DNA from: Dyella monticola
GTDB lineage: Bacteria; Pseudomonadota; Gammaproteobacteria; Xanthomonadales; Rhodanobacteraceae
DNA length: 64,000 nucleotides
Assembly: GCF_003363155.1 (NCBI RefSeq)
Contig: NZ_QRBE01000014.1
Span: forward strand, 62,001-126,000
Direction: 5' to 3'
Shown: in pieces, positions 37,349 through 46,269 of the stretch
Layout: every line of letters begins with the position of its first letter
Position numbering within the stretch: position 1 is the stretch's first letter
Program-made: the position numbers and the translations under genes
Notes under the pieces: model-generated
Databases searched by the model: none
What the model saw: the letters and a program-made list of their open reading frames with translations, nothing else
Told to the model about the DNA's origin: nothing

Positions 37349-38350
37349 TTATGCGCCATCCTTAAAAACCGGACGACCTTGCGCATTCCAATGGAACGGT
37401 TTGATGTAGGGCGCGCGACGCGGTGTGCATTTCCAGTCGGGCCCGCCGTTGGCGTGGAAGATGATCCAATCCTGCCCATCGGGGGTTTTGAAAAAGCCAT
37501 TGTGGCCGGGCGCGTAGACGCCAAGCGCCGGCGAACTGGTGAGCACCGGCTCGGATGATTTGTGCCACGACGATGGTTTGAGCAAATCCGCGGACGGTTC
37601 GGCCTGCAACAGACCGAGCGCATAACTGTCCGACCAGCACGCGCTGGCCGAATAGGTGAGGAACAACCGACCCGTCGGCCCCTGCAGGAATTCGGGCGCT
37701 TCCATGATTTTCCGGCCGCCTTGCATTTCCCAGCGGTAGGTGGGCTGTGCGATATCCACCTGCGGCTCGCCGAGTGTCCACGGCGTTGGCATCGGCGCAA
37801 TGATCAGGTCGCTGTGATCACCCACGTAGGCGGAGTACACGAAGTATCGTTTGCCCGCGTGGTCGAACACCGTGCCGTCGATGCCGTTGTAGTGCGTTTT
37901 CAACATGCCCTTGTCGATCCACGTGCCCTGCGTGGGATCGGGTGAATCGTTTTCCAGCACGAAGACATGGCGATGCGCATCATCGTTATGCGCTTTATCG
38001 GCACCGGTGTAATACAGGAACCACTTGCCATCCAGGTAATGCAATTCGGGCGCCCAGATCGATGCGGAATTGGGTCCTTGCGCGGGTGGACGCCAAACCA
38101 CGATGGGACGCGCCTCGCCCAGACGCGTCATATCGGTCGTCTTGCGCAGCGAAATCCGGTCGCCTTCGGTACTGGTGAAGTAGTACACGCCATGTCGTTG
38201 GGTCACCCAGGGATCCGGCCCTGACGGCAGCAGCGGCGTCAGGCGCTGCGCGACGACCTTGTGCGCCTGCGCCACGGCGGTGCCATTCAACGTGACGACG
38301 ACGCCTAGCGCAAAAAATGCGCGAATCCAACCACGAACGTGTTGACGCAC
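37349..38350 (-). CDS. exported glycoside hydrolase family 43-like protein
   Basis: This 333-residue five-bladed beta-propeller enzyme has an N-terminal signal peptide (RAFFALGVVVTLNGTAVAQA). The three acidic residues expected for GH43 are visible: D46 in GPDPWV, D158 in HYNGIDGTVFD, and E217 in KIMEAPEF. ASIWAPELHYLDGKWFLYYT is also typical. Members cleave arabinosyl or xylosyl residues from plant polysaccharides; the exact linkage is not predictable. The start is GTG with GGAGGG upstream. It converges with the RidA-like gene. Confidence 0.87.
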   Translation of the reverse strand: MRQHVRGWIRAFFALGVVVTLNGTAVAQAHKVVAQRLTPLLPSGPDPWVTQRHGVYYFTSTEGDRISLRKTTDMTRLGEARPIVVWRPPAQGPNSASIWAPELHYLDGKWFLYYTGADKAHNDDAHRHVFVLENDSPDPTQGTWIDKGMLKTHYNGIDGTVFDHAGKRYFVYSAYVGDHSDLIIAPMPTPWTLGEPQVDIAQPTYRWEMQGGRKIMEAPEFLQGPTGRLFLTYSASACWSDSYALGLLQAEPSADLLKPSSWHKSSEPVLTSSPALGVYAPGHNGFFKTPDGQDWIIFHANGGPDWKCTPRRAPYIKPFHWNAQGRPVFKDGA

Positions 38351-38454
38351 CGGACACCCTCCAGCAGATATGCGAAAAAAACTGTCCTATATCATGCAAT
38401 CATATTGTATGACTAATACGCAAGTGCTATCGATCGTGTCGCCCCGCCGCTACC

Positions 38455-38949
38455 TTAGAAGCTGACCGTGACAATGATGGAATCGGAATACGCGCCTACG
38501 TAGGCATTTTGCAGTGCCGGCACTCTTCCGTAGACCGTGTAGGAAGCACTTGTTCCACTACCTGGCACCGTTGTGGTTGAGCCGCTTCCATCGCCCCATA
38601 CGGTCGTTCGCAGTGTGTCGGTATAAAGGTTGTAGGCAAGGAGGTGTGCGCCGCTGGACATGGTCCGGCTCGCAAAACTCCCCTGCCCCGCACTCAAGGC
38701 GACGATGTAGCTGGTACTCGCCGAGCAGGTAACGGAAACGGAGCCGGTGCTATCCAATGGTGCAGACGCGAACGGATCGTATGTTCCAAAACTCACGCCC
38801 GTCGTGGTCGCCGAGCAGGTGGTGGATTGTGCCGGTGCGACGCTCGGATAAAGGTATAGCACTGCCACCATAAATGCCGGCATGAAAAGCCATTGTTTTC
38901 GTTCTCGCCTAGCGGCACTCCAGCCGTGGCACGTCTTGTGTTTTCTCAT
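38455..38949 (-). CDS. spore coat U (SCPU) domain protein, probable pilus tip or minor subunit
   Basis: The 164-residue exported protein has one SCPU domain: CSATTTGVSFGTYDPF, LDSTGSVSVTCSAST, HLLAYNLYTD, YTVYGRVPALQNAYVGAYSD and a C-terminal IIVTVSF donor-type strand. It is the last gene of the chaperone-usher operon and overlaps the usher gene by 41 bases if the ATG at 38949 is used. An internal ATG at 38883 gives a shorter signal peptide and is possible. Tip adhesins of Csu pili usually have two domains, so this one-domain protein is either a minor pilin or a reduced tip. Confidence 0.8.
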   Translation of the reverse strand: MRKHKTCHGWSAARRERKQWLFMPAFMVAVLYLYPSVAPAQSTTCSATTTGVSFGTYDPFASAPLDSTGSVSVTCSASTSYIVALSAGQGSFASRTMSSGAHLLAYNLYTDTLRTTVWGDGSGSTTTVPGSGTSASYTVYGRVPALQNAYVGAYSDSIIVTVSF

Positions 38950-41605
38950 GGCGTTCTTCGGAAAGGTCTGTGACGCAGTGGCCGGTCGGCCAACTGACGT
39001 TCAATGGCTCGGAAGGCTTCAGCGCTGGCAGATACACAAGCCCATTGAAACCCACGGGATAGGTGTTGCCTTCATACACCGCCTGGCTTCCGGCGGGAAC
39101 GAACGCGCCATTGGCCTGCACGAGCGCGTACGATGTGTTGTCCAGCCGCTTCACCGGAAATGTAAGCACGAGACCGGCGTGACGATAGGGAATGGCGGTC
39201 ATGCTGGTGGACGATACATCCACATCCAGCGGAAGATCCGCCTGCTCGATCTCAATAGCGTTGGCTTGATAGGAGCGCAGGTTGGGCACAAACGCATCAC
39301 CGCTTGCGTCCGTGGTTCCCACCAGTTGATTGTCTTCATAAACACGTACACCCGGAAAACCGGGTACGCGAACCACACCGAAGCTGTCGGGAATCTGCCT
39401 GATGAAATGCATTTCACCATCCAGCAGCGCAATACTGCCGGTCACGTTCGCCTGGTAGGCATTGGCGCCGCTCGTATTCGCCACGGCAAGGTAATAAGAG
39501 GTGGTATCCGTATTGTCGGTCATGTCCGCTTCGCCACGATCGCCCGGACCGTAGCCCGCTAGCAATCGATAGCCGAGCCCGCTGCCATAGGGCGCGTTCT
39601 GCTGGAATTGTGCGGTTTCCTGCATGTTGGAGCCCTGCTTTTGCACATCGAACGCAGCACTGGAACGTGCGCCGATAGGACAGGTGTAATTCATGCCCAT
39701 CAGCATGCCGCCGTCCACGCCCCGCGTATGCATGATGCTCATCTGAATATAGCCATAGGCGCCGAGCGATTGGCTGTAGCTCATTCCCGCGACACCGAGG
39801 CTGGGCTGCTGCCGCTGATTTTGCTGCGTGACGTTGAACGCCAGCGTTCCTCCCTTCGCAACGGACAGCGCGACATAGGCGCTGAGCATGCTGCTTGGCG
39901 CGAGCGCACCTGGCGCCAATCCTAGCTGGGTGAAATCCCTGCTCGTCACTTGGGCGCGAAAGCCGACATCCACGAACGCAGCGTGATGGTCGAAGCCCAG
40001 TTCAAACAATCCGCCGCTGCCATCAGGACTATGGCTGCCCGCCATGGACGATGACAGTACCCCCCACGTGGAAAGCAGCATGGACATACTGGTGCCGGCC
40101 GTCTCGATGCCGGGCCGCCATTCACCGTGAATGCCGGCGGTGAAGTTGTCGGTCATGCCGATGCGGTCCGTCGCGGACGCAAGCAATGGCCCGTAATCAT
40201 TGCTGATCAGGCCATAGTTGAGTCGCTCAAAACCTGCCTCATAGGAATAGGACTGCATGCCAGGCCGCAGCAGGCTGGCGTCGGCATAAAACGGCTGCTC
40301 GATCGTCTGCTGCTCGCCCAGCGCATTGACCACCGTCATTCGAAGGTCGCCATTTCCCGTGATGACCGGAAATTGCTGGATGCTGAAGGGGCCTTCGGGC
40401 ACGTTTTGCCGCAGCAGCAACGACTGGTTCAAGAACAGCTCGATGGTCGATGGCACAGCCGCCGTGCCTGCCAGACTTTGTAGCGGAAAAGTGACCAGAT
40501 CCGGACGCGTTGAAAAATCCGTCGCCCATTGCACGCCCGCAAAGCGTTCGGGCAAAGCCCAGTCGCTCGTTCCGGTCAAACTGTCTCCCACGCGAAACGT
40601 GCTGACCGAGCCAGGGTTGTCGTGCTCGAAGAACGTGTCCAGACGGACAGTGGAAGGACCGTCCACATGCGAGCGAAACATGACGTCATTCGACACGCTG
40701 CCTTCCGGGCCGAAGGCATTCATATCCAACAGCGCGCCGCCACTGGTGTCTGCCTGAGCCGAGCTGGCGGAAACGTTGTAATTCAAAAAGGCGCCGTAAT
40801 TGGAAGGAGTGGGATCGCCCGACGCAGTACGGCTGACGTGCAGAACAGTCGTTGCGAACGCCGATGGGCTGAGGGTGATGCGAATGGCCGAGGCTTTGCT
40901 GTCTTCGGCGACCGTGACACCTAGCGCATCGCTCAGGTCGATATATTTTTTTCCTGCGTAGAGGAGATAGCGGAGATTGTTGGAAAACGTATCCGTAATC
41001 CGCCAGCTTTGAAGATCATTTGCGTCGAACAGATACTGTCCGTCGCCGCTTACGAGAACCACCGCCGCACCCTCGTCTTCGTTGTTGACGAATATTTCGT
41101 ATAACCCTTGATTGGGCTTGGCCTGGCGAGAAAGAGTCTTTTCGGCTGGGCACGCGCGCGGGAACGCTTGATGCGCCGCTCCCACCAACACGCAATGGAG
41201 CATGGCATGGGTGCCCGTAACGCTCCTCGCCGCAAGCCCTTCCGGTGGTGCGCGCAGGAGCACGTCCACGTGATCGGCATCGAGAATCGCAAACGACTCG
41301 ATGACACCTGCGGCCATCAAATCCGCTCGCATTAGCGCCTTTCTCATCAGCACACTGATCTGCTTTCCGTGCAGGGAAAGCACGTATTGATCCGGAGCGC
41401 TGTCCACCGTCAAGTCATATGCAACCGGCTCGCCGGTTGCGATGAAAAAAACACCATGGGTGCCGTCCTGATAGATGCCGATCGAATCGGGGAAGCCATC
41501 GACCTGCGCAAAGATCGGGTTCACGAGCAACGACAACACGGCCGCCATCGCAACCGCGAGCGCCGCACGCAACTTCGCCGATTCTCGATAGCGAGTCTTT
41601 CTCAT
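38909..41605 (-). CDS. fimbrial outer-membrane usher protein (CsuD-like)
   Basis: The 898-residue usher forms the pore through which pilus subunits are secreted and joined. It has a signal peptide ending NPIFAQ, an N-terminal chaperone-binding domain, a large beta-barrel, a plug, and C-terminal domains with GFNGLVYLPAL near the end. Segments such as FPVFPVIT-like IQQFPVITGNGDLRMTVVNALGEQ and VRVPGFPGVRVYEDNQLVGTTDASGDAFVP are usher hallmarks. The ATG at 41605 is preferred to a GTG seven codons upstream. It follows the chaperone gene and belongs to the archaic (sigma, Csu) type. Confidence 0.9.
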   Translation of the reverse strand: MRKTRYRESAKLRAALAVAMAAVLSLLVNPIFAQVDGFPDSIGIYQDGTHGVFFIATGEPVAYDLTVDSAPDQYVLSLHGKQISVLMRKALMRADLMAAGVIESFAILDADHVDVLLRAPPEGLAARSVTGTHAMLHCVLVGAAHQAFPRACPAEKTLSRQAKPNQGLYEIFVNNEDEGAAVVLVSGDGQYLFDANDLQSWRITDTFSNNLRYLLYAGKKYIDLSDALGVTVAEDSKASAIRITLSPSAFATTVLHVSRTASGDPTPSNYGAFLNYNVSASSAQADTSGGALLDMNAFGPEGSVSNDVMFRSHVDGPSTVRLDTFFEHDNPGSVSTFRVGDSLTGTSDWALPERFAGVQWATDFSTRPDLVTFPLQSLAGTAAVPSTIELFLNQSLLLRQNVPEGPFSIQQFPVITGNGDLRMTVVNALGEQQTIEQPFYADASLLRPGMQSYSYEAGFERLNYGLISNDYGPLLASATDRIGMTDNFTAGIHGEWRPGIETAGTSMSMLLSTWGVLSSSMAGSHSPDGSGGLFELGFDHHAAFVDVGFRAQVTSRDFTQLGLAPGALAPSSMLSAYVALSVAKGGTLAFNVTQQNQRQQPSLGVAGMSYSQSLGAYGYIQMSIMHTRGVDGGMLMGMNYTCPIGARSSAAFDVQKQGSNMQETAQFQQNAPYGSGLGYRLLAGYGPGDRGEADMTDNTDTTSYYLAVANTSGANAYQANVTGSIALLDGEMHFIRQIPDSFGVVRVPGFPGVRVYEDNQLVGTTDASGDAFVPNLRSYQANAIEIEQADLPLDVDVSSTSMTAIPYRHAGLVLTFPVKRLDNTSYALVQANGAFVPAGSQAVYEGNTYPVGFNGLVYLPALKPSEPLNVSWPTGHCVTDLSEERHEKTQDVPRLECR

Positions 41606-41667
41606 GCCGCATGCGAATCGACGCACTCGATGGCTCGCCGCACGTCACTGCGCACTCACGCAGTCCA

Positions 41668-42396
41668 TCATTGAGGCTGGACCACAAGGTCTGCAGTTAC
41701 CTCACCGGTATCCGTCATAGCATCGAGCGCGACGTGATCACCAGGACGAACGGCCTGAAACGACGCAAAGCTCCACTGCGAATGATTGTTCGCCAGTACG
41801 TACTGTGACGTGTCTTGACGTACAACACCCTTGCTTTCTTTATCTCGCAACGAAAAAGCGAGAATCTTCGCGTGGATGGTGCCGCTATTGGCCACGTCGA
41901 CAAGCGCACCGCCATCCGCTCTGGGCATAACGCGCCAGGCCAGTTGCGGCGACCGCGTCTTGGCCGGCTCGATAAAAATCGGAATGCTCAATCGAAGCGT
42001 TACCGACAGGCCGCGAAAACCGGGTTGTGGTGGCGGCGGAACTTCGGTGAGAAACATGCGATAAGCGATTTCCCCATCGCGGGGCGTTACGTGCATCGCG
42101 CCCACGCGCAGTATCTGCGACTGCCCCGGCGCAACACTAAACAATGGCGGCGTGGAAAGCAGTTCCTCGGTGGGCGTAAGAACGTCTTTGCCCTGCACCT
42201 GGTCCCACTTCATCAGGCTGACCTGGACCGTCACGGGCAACTGGCCCTCGTTTCGAACCGTGAATGCCTCGATCGCATGATTGGCCGACAATGAAGCAAT
42301 GACCGGCGAAACCTCGACCGATCCCGCCCACAAGGCACCGGACAAGAGCAAACAGGCCGAGCCAGCAACGGCTCGGCCAAAATGTCTACGGCGCAT
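41668..42396 (-). CDS. periplasmic pilus chaperone (CsuC-like)
   Basis: The 242-residue protein folds pilus subunits in the periplasm. It begins with a signal peptide (ACLLLSGALWAG), then SVEVSPVIASLSANHAIEAFTVRNEGQ-like strands with VTVQVSLMKW, LLSTPPLFSVAPGQSQILRVG, IAYRMFLTEVPPP and VTLRLSIPIFIEP, matching the pili assembly chaperone N-domain and C-domain. The start is one base past the pilin stop, so subunit and chaperone are coupled. Confidence 0.92.
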   Translation of the reverse strand: MRRRHFGRAVAGSACLLLSGALWAGSVEVSPVIASLSANHAIEAFTVRNEGQLPVTVQVSLMKWDQVQGKDVLTPTEELLSTPPLFSVAPGQSQILRVGAMHVTPRDGEIAYRMFLTEVPPPPQPGFRGLSVTLRLSIPIFIEPAKTRSPQLAWRVMPRADGGALVDVANSGTIHAKILAFSLRDKESKGVVRQDTSQYVLANNHSQWSFASFQAVRPGDHVALDAMTDTGEVTADLVVQPQ

Positions 42397-42397
42397 G

Positions 42398-42922
42398 TCA
42401 GAACGTAACCGTTGCTACCACGGTATCGGCGTAAGCACCCGTCGGAAGGTTTTGACCCGCAGGAATGCTGCCGTATACGGACGTGGCGACCTGCGTACCT
42501 GTGCCGGTCACCGAAACACCCGTAACACCGTCAAAAGTATCGGTATAGCCGCTATCGCTATAGAGGCCGTAACTCATGTAATTGACGCCGTTCGCCATGC
42601 GTCGCAAGGGAATCGCAGCGGTTGAGCCCGAACCCGGATTGGTGCCTTGATCCAGGGTAACCGTCGCCGAGGCGCCATTGGTGCAGGTTGTGTCGATCGC
42701 GCCAGTTGCTGTCAAAGGAGTGGACGCATTGGCCGAAATGGGATCATAAGCACCGAACGACACCGGCGTCGTCGTGATGGTGCAGTTGGCCGTGATGTTC
42801 GACGAAACCGCGAGGTTTGCAGTGGCCGTGCCCGCCTGGGCAGCAGGCACGGACAGCATAGCCAGCATGCACAAGCCCGCAATCATGCGCGGCCTGATGT
42901 AATCAGGCATCGTGTATTTCAT
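42398..42922 (-). CDS. SCPU-domain major pilin (CsuA/B-like)
   Basis: The 174-residue exported subunit has a signal peptide (IAGLCMLAMLSVPAAQAG), a donor-strand-like start (TATANLAVSSNITANCTI) and the SCPU domain: VSFGAYDPISANASTPLTA, TTCTNGASATVTLDQG, MSYGLYSDSGY and a C-terminal TVVATVTF. The ATG at 42922 has an AAGGGGA ribosome site. It is the first gene of the operon and so probably the major subunit; an ATG four codons later is possible. Confidence 0.9.
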   Translation of the reverse strand: MKYTMPDYIRPRMIAGLCMLAMLSVPAAQAGTATANLAVSSNITANCTITTTPVSFGAYDPISANASTPLTATGAIDTTCTNGASATVTLDQGTNPGSGSTAAIPLRRMANGVNYMSYGLYSDSGYTDTFDGVTGVSVTGTGTQVATSVYGSIPAGQNLPTGAYADTVVATVTF

Positions 42923-43256
42923 TGGAATCCCCTTGTATTTTCTCAGGCTTTTTAAAAGTCCAGATGGACATGCCCGGATAAAACAAATACGTCGCTTATC
43001 AGGGTAGTCCGAGGCGACTTTAATGGAGGGAATCACACAGAAAGTGTTAACGCAATCACAGTAATTATGTGAAATGGCAACATTAATTTGTTTTAATTTT
43101 TGCTTGCAACTTCGACATTTTATCAAACCGCCGAGTATTTTAAATATATCATAGGCAACATTTTGTCTCGCTATCGATTAAAAATATGCCATTTATATAT
43201 TGGAACGCTCCAAATGCATTAAAAATTGACGCCTGAATAACGCTAAGCTTAATAAG
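42923..43256. promoter_or_regulatory. AT-rich upstream region of the pilus operon
   Basis: About 330 bases before the pilin gene are strikingly AT-rich for this genome (for example TTAATTTGTTTTAATTTT near 43083 and runs of TAAAAATATG). No gene is supported. Such a stretch is typical of silenced, tightly regulated promoters of pilus operons. I could not assign a precise -10/-35 pair. Confidence 0.55.
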
Positions 43257-43781
43257 TCATTTATATGCGCCAATAAATTGACGCATCACGTTTGATTCAA
43301 GCTCCTCATGGGTAGGTCTATCCAACATTGCCCAATGGGCGCGAATCCCCTCGTGCCGGCCAGTGCGATGGACATACTGGCCGCGGCGGGTGCTGCACGA
43401 TGGATCCGGTGCATAAGTTGGCTCCCGCCCGATCCCGGTCGAAGGTGGTCGGCGTCGATGACGGCGCCAACCGTTTTTCGAGTGCACCGTATTTCGCTTC
43501 ACCTCCAGGCGCCAGCTGTAGTCGTGGATGGTGATGGCGACCTGGTCGGAGCTGTCCCGCGCGGCCGCGCCGCGCTCGAAGGTGGCGTCATCAAAGTTTC
43601 ACCTCGGCGAAGCGAGCTGCGAGATGAGCTTGGCGAAATCGTGATGGTATTTTTCGTAGCCGATGCGGCCACGCTCGGTGACGAAGAATACTGACACCAC
43701 CACAGATACTCGGCCCTGGGCGGCAATGGCGCTTTGCCCGATTCCTGGCTGCCGATGAGGTAGCCGCACGCGCTCGCGACG
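43257..43781 (-). pseudogene. decayed alpha/beta hydrolase, C-terminal remnant
   Basis: On the minus strand a broken frame reads CGYLIGSQESGKAPLPPRAE then YLWWCQY, then after a one-base loss near 43687 FFVTERGRIGYEKYHHDFAK and LISQLASPR, then a TGA at 43599-43601 where the family has Trp, then NFDDATFERGAAARD, IHDYSWRL, and KYGALEKRLA in yet another frame. These pieces follow the C-terminal half of a prolyl-aminopeptidase-like alpha/beta hydrolase family in order. The N-terminal half, with the nucleophile, is missing; the remnant abuts dbpA. The family assignment is from memory of its motifs. Confidence 0.7.
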
Positions 43782-45161
43782 TCAACCGAGTGTGCGAATA
43801 CGCAGATTGCGCCCTTTGATCTTTCCGGCGCGCAAGCGCTCCAGCGCTCTGTTTGCCAGCGACCGACTGACCGCTACGTAAGCACGCGTGGCGAACACAT
43901 CGATCTTGCCAACATCGTCGGCTTTCAGACCCGCATCGCCCGTCAGTGCACCGAGGATATCGCCAGGACGCAGCTTATCTTGCCGACCTGCGTCGATGAT
44001 CAAGGTTTTCATCGGCGCAAGATTGAGCATCTTGCCGCGCGGCGCCGACAACTTCAGCGGATGCCAGGGGAGCGGCCGAGCGAGGACCTCTTCGATGTTT
44101 TGGGCCTTGGGCCTTTCGCGTGGCGTGCATAGCGTGATGGCCAGGCCCGCTTGCCCGGCGCGACCGGTACGGCCGATGCGATGGGTATGCGTATCGGGAT
44201 CGTGGGCCACGTCATAGCTGATCACCAGCGGCAATGCGGTGATGTCCAGCCCGCGTGCCGCCACGTCGGTCGCCACCAATACGGCGCAGCTTCGGTTTGC
44301 GAACTGCACCAGCACTTCATCGCGATCGCGTTGCTCCATGTCCCCGTGCAACGCAAGCGCGGAGAACCCGCGGCGATCGAGCTCGTCCGCAACGGCGTCC
44401 ACATCGCGCCGCATGTTGCAGAACACGAGCGCATGCTGGCCGCGTTCACCGGTAAGCAGTTGCGCCAGTGCGTCAAGTTTGTGTGCAGGCTCAACCTCGA
44501 TGAACTGCTGCTCGATCGCGGGTTTTGTCTGGGCTGGCGATTCGACGGTGATCTCGATCGGGTTGCGTTGCACGCGCCGGCTGACGTCGCGGATGGCGTC
44601 CGGATACGTGGCCGAAAACAACAGGGTTTGATGATGCTTGGCAATGCGCCCCACGATGTCGTCGATGGCTTCGCTGAAACCCATGTCCAGCATGCGGTCG
44701 GCTTCGTCCAGCACCAGCACCTTGATGCCACCACCATGCAGGCTCCCGCGCTTGAGGTGTTCCTGCACGCGGCCGGGCGTGCCGACCACGATGTGCGGAT
44801 CATGCGTCAGCGACGCCAGTTGCGGTCCCAGCGGCATGCCGCCGCACAAGGTCAGCAGCTTGACGTTGGGAATGTTTGCGGCGAGCTTGCGAATGGCCTT
44901 GCTCACCTGATCGGCCAGTTCGCGTGTGGGGCACAGCACCAACGCCTGCAAGCGGATAGTGTCTACGTTCAGGGATTGCAACAGGCTCAATCCGAATGCC
45001 GCGGTCTTGCCGCTGCCGGTCTGTGCTTGAGCGATCACATCGCGTCCTTCCAACATGGGCGGAAGGCTTTGCGCCTGGATGGGCGTCATCGCGTCATAGC
45101 CAAGCGTCTGGACGCTGGCGAGCAAGGCGGGTTTGAGCGGAAGCGTGTCGAAGGCGGTCAT
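43782..45161 (-). CDS. dbpA: ATP-dependent RNA helicase DbpA (DEAD-box)
   Basis: The 459-residue DEAD-box helicase remodels 23S rRNA during large ribosomal subunit assembly. The Q motif (DAMTPIQAQSLPPML), Walker A AQTGSGKT (46-53), PTRELA, DEAD (152-155), SAT in LLFSATYP, and HRIGRTGRAG in the second RecA domain are all present. The roughly 75-residue C-terminal domain (KTLIIDAGRQDKLRPGDILGAL to KGRNLRIR) is the DbpA RRM-like domain that recognises hairpin 92 of 23S rRNA and distinguishes it from RhlE/SrmB. The ATG at 45161 is the natural start. Confidence 0.93.
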   Translation of the reverse strand: MTAFDTLPLKPALLASVQTLGYDAMTPIQAQSLPPMLEGRDVIAQAQTGSGKTAAFGLSLLQSLNVDTIRLQALVLCPTRELADQVSKAIRKLAANIPNVKLLTLCGGMPLGPQLASLTHDPHIVVGTPGRVQEHLKRGSLHGGGIKVLVLDEADRMLDMGFSEAIDDIVGRIAKHHQTLLFSATYPDAIRDVSRRVQRNPIEITVESPAQTKPAIEQQFIEVEPAHKLDALAQLLTGERGQHALVFCNMRRDVDAVADELDRRGFSALALHGDMEQRDRDEVLVQFANRSCAVLVATDVAARGLDITALPLVISYDVAHDPDTHTHRIGRTGRAGQAGLAITLCTPRERPKAQNIEEVLARPLPWHPLKLSAPRGKMLNLAPMKTLIIDAGRQDKLRPGDILGALTGDAGLKADDVGKIDVFATRAYVAVSRSLANRALERLRAGKIKGRNLRIRTLG

Positions 45162-45257
45162 GCCACATGATCGCACGATCGTCCTACGGAACGTCGGCAA
45201 GGATTGACGCCCCGGCGGGCCTATCTGCGCCCATTCCCGGTTTCTACGCTGACTTCT

Positions 45258-45752
45258 TCAATCGTTTGGCGGCGCGGCGCGCTTGACGTGCTGCAGCAAC
45301 CAGCGATCGAGCTGATTGGCAAAGGCCTGCCGATCGCGCGCGTGAAAGGCGGATGGTCCGCCGGTTCGAACACCGGCGCCGCGCAGCTCTTCCATGAAGT
45401 TGCGCATGGACAATCGCTCCGCCATGTTCTCGGGCGTGTAGCGCTCACCGCGCGGATGGATGGCCACGCCACCCTTGTCGATCACGCGCGCCGCCAGCGG
45501 TATGTCCTGCGTGACGACAAGGTCGCCGGGCTGCATCCGCCGCACGATTTCATTATCTGCTTCATCCAATCCGCCCTGTACGGTAAGCACCTGGATGTAG
45601 CGCGATGGCGGACGCGACAACGTGTGATTGGCGATCAATGTGACATGGATGCGTGCACGGTCCGCGGCGCGAAACAGGATCTCCTTGATCGCGCCCGGAC
45701 ATGCATCGCCGTCGACCCATATCTGCGGCCCGGCGATCTCAGGCACATTCAT
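45258..45752 (-). CDS. UPF0178 (YaiI/YqxD, DUF188) family protein
   Basis: The 164-residue protein belongs to the DUF188 family by [65 protein letters not shown] and [16 protein letters not shown]. The fold is PIN-like, so a nucleic-acid role has been suggested, but no activity is established. Its ATG overlaps the stop of a 49-codon gene upstream by ATGA, so the two are probably cotranslated. Confidence 0.88.
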   Translation of the reverse strand: MNVPEIAGPQIWVDGDACPGAIKEILFRAADRARIHVTLIANHTLSRPPSRYIQVLTVQGGLDEADNEIVRRMQPGDLVVTQDIPLAARVIDKGGVAIHPRGERYTPENMAERLSMRNFMEELRGAGVRTGGPSAFHARDRQAFANQLDRWLLQHVKRAAPPND

Positions 45753-45898
45753 CGACGGCCTTCGGGTACATCCGGTTGGCCATCACCAGGCTTTACATTC
45801 TCGCGCGTTGCTTTTTTCTTCGCTTGCTTGGCGTCTTGTTGTTTCTTCTTGGCCAGCTCGCGCTGACGTTTTTCAAATGAATAGTTTGGCTTTACCAA
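45749..45898 (-). CDS. small conserved basic protein (49 residues)
   Basis: A short frame starts at TTG (45898), has GAGGCG as ribosome site, and encodes a lysine-rich protein: [20 protein letters not shown] at the N-terminus, a second Lys-Ala segment, and an acidic-proline tail ending VPEGRR. The motif [18 protein letters not shown] is one I recognise from small hypothetical proteins of proteobacteria. Its stop overlaps the UPF0178 gene start by ATGA, which supports real translation. The charged helix suggests nucleic-acid or ribosome association, but this is speculative. Confidence 0.65.
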   Translation of the reverse strand: MVKPNYSFEKRQRELAKKKQQDAKQAKKKATRENVKPGDGQPDVPEGRR

Positions 45899-45951
45899 GT
45901 GACGCCTCGTTTAATGGCTGGGGTAGGTGGAACCGAGGTGGGGTGACCCGC

Positions 45952-46269
45952 TCATTTCTGCGCTATTTCGATGACGCCGGAATGCTGCTTTGCGTAGTCG
46001 GAACGAATGGCCCTGCAGTACGGACCACCCATGAAAAAGCGCCGGCAGACGGCTGGGCGATTTTCATAAATGCCACAGTTCATGTGAGTGCGGTCCATCG
46101 CGACACACCATCCGTCGTCACCGTGTGCCATCACGCGGTTTCCCGCGGGGAGACGCGTGGTGAGGTGCTCAGGGATGTTGTCACCCTCTTCCAAAACGAC
46201 GATCAATCGACAACACACCGCCTGGCATGCCGCGCAGTTGACAGCGCCTTTTGCGCGGTTACCCGACAT
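45952..46269 (-). CDS. YkgJ-family cysteine cluster protein
   Basis: The 105-residue protein carries the metal-binding pattern of the YkgJ (zinc/iron-chelating) family: NCAACQAVCCRLIVVL near residue 11, then a Cys in DGWCVAMD, CGIYENRPAVCRRF and GGPYCRAI. Eight cysteines in such spacing are thought to hold zinc or an iron-sulfur cluster. The biological role is unknown. It is not closely linked to the genes on either side. Confidence 0.82.
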   Translation of the reverse strand: MSGNRAKGAVNCAACQAVCCRLIVVLEEGDNIPEHLTTRLPAGNRVMAHGDDGWCVAMDRTHMNCGIYENRPAVCRRFFMGGPYCRAIRSDYAKQHSGVIEIAQK

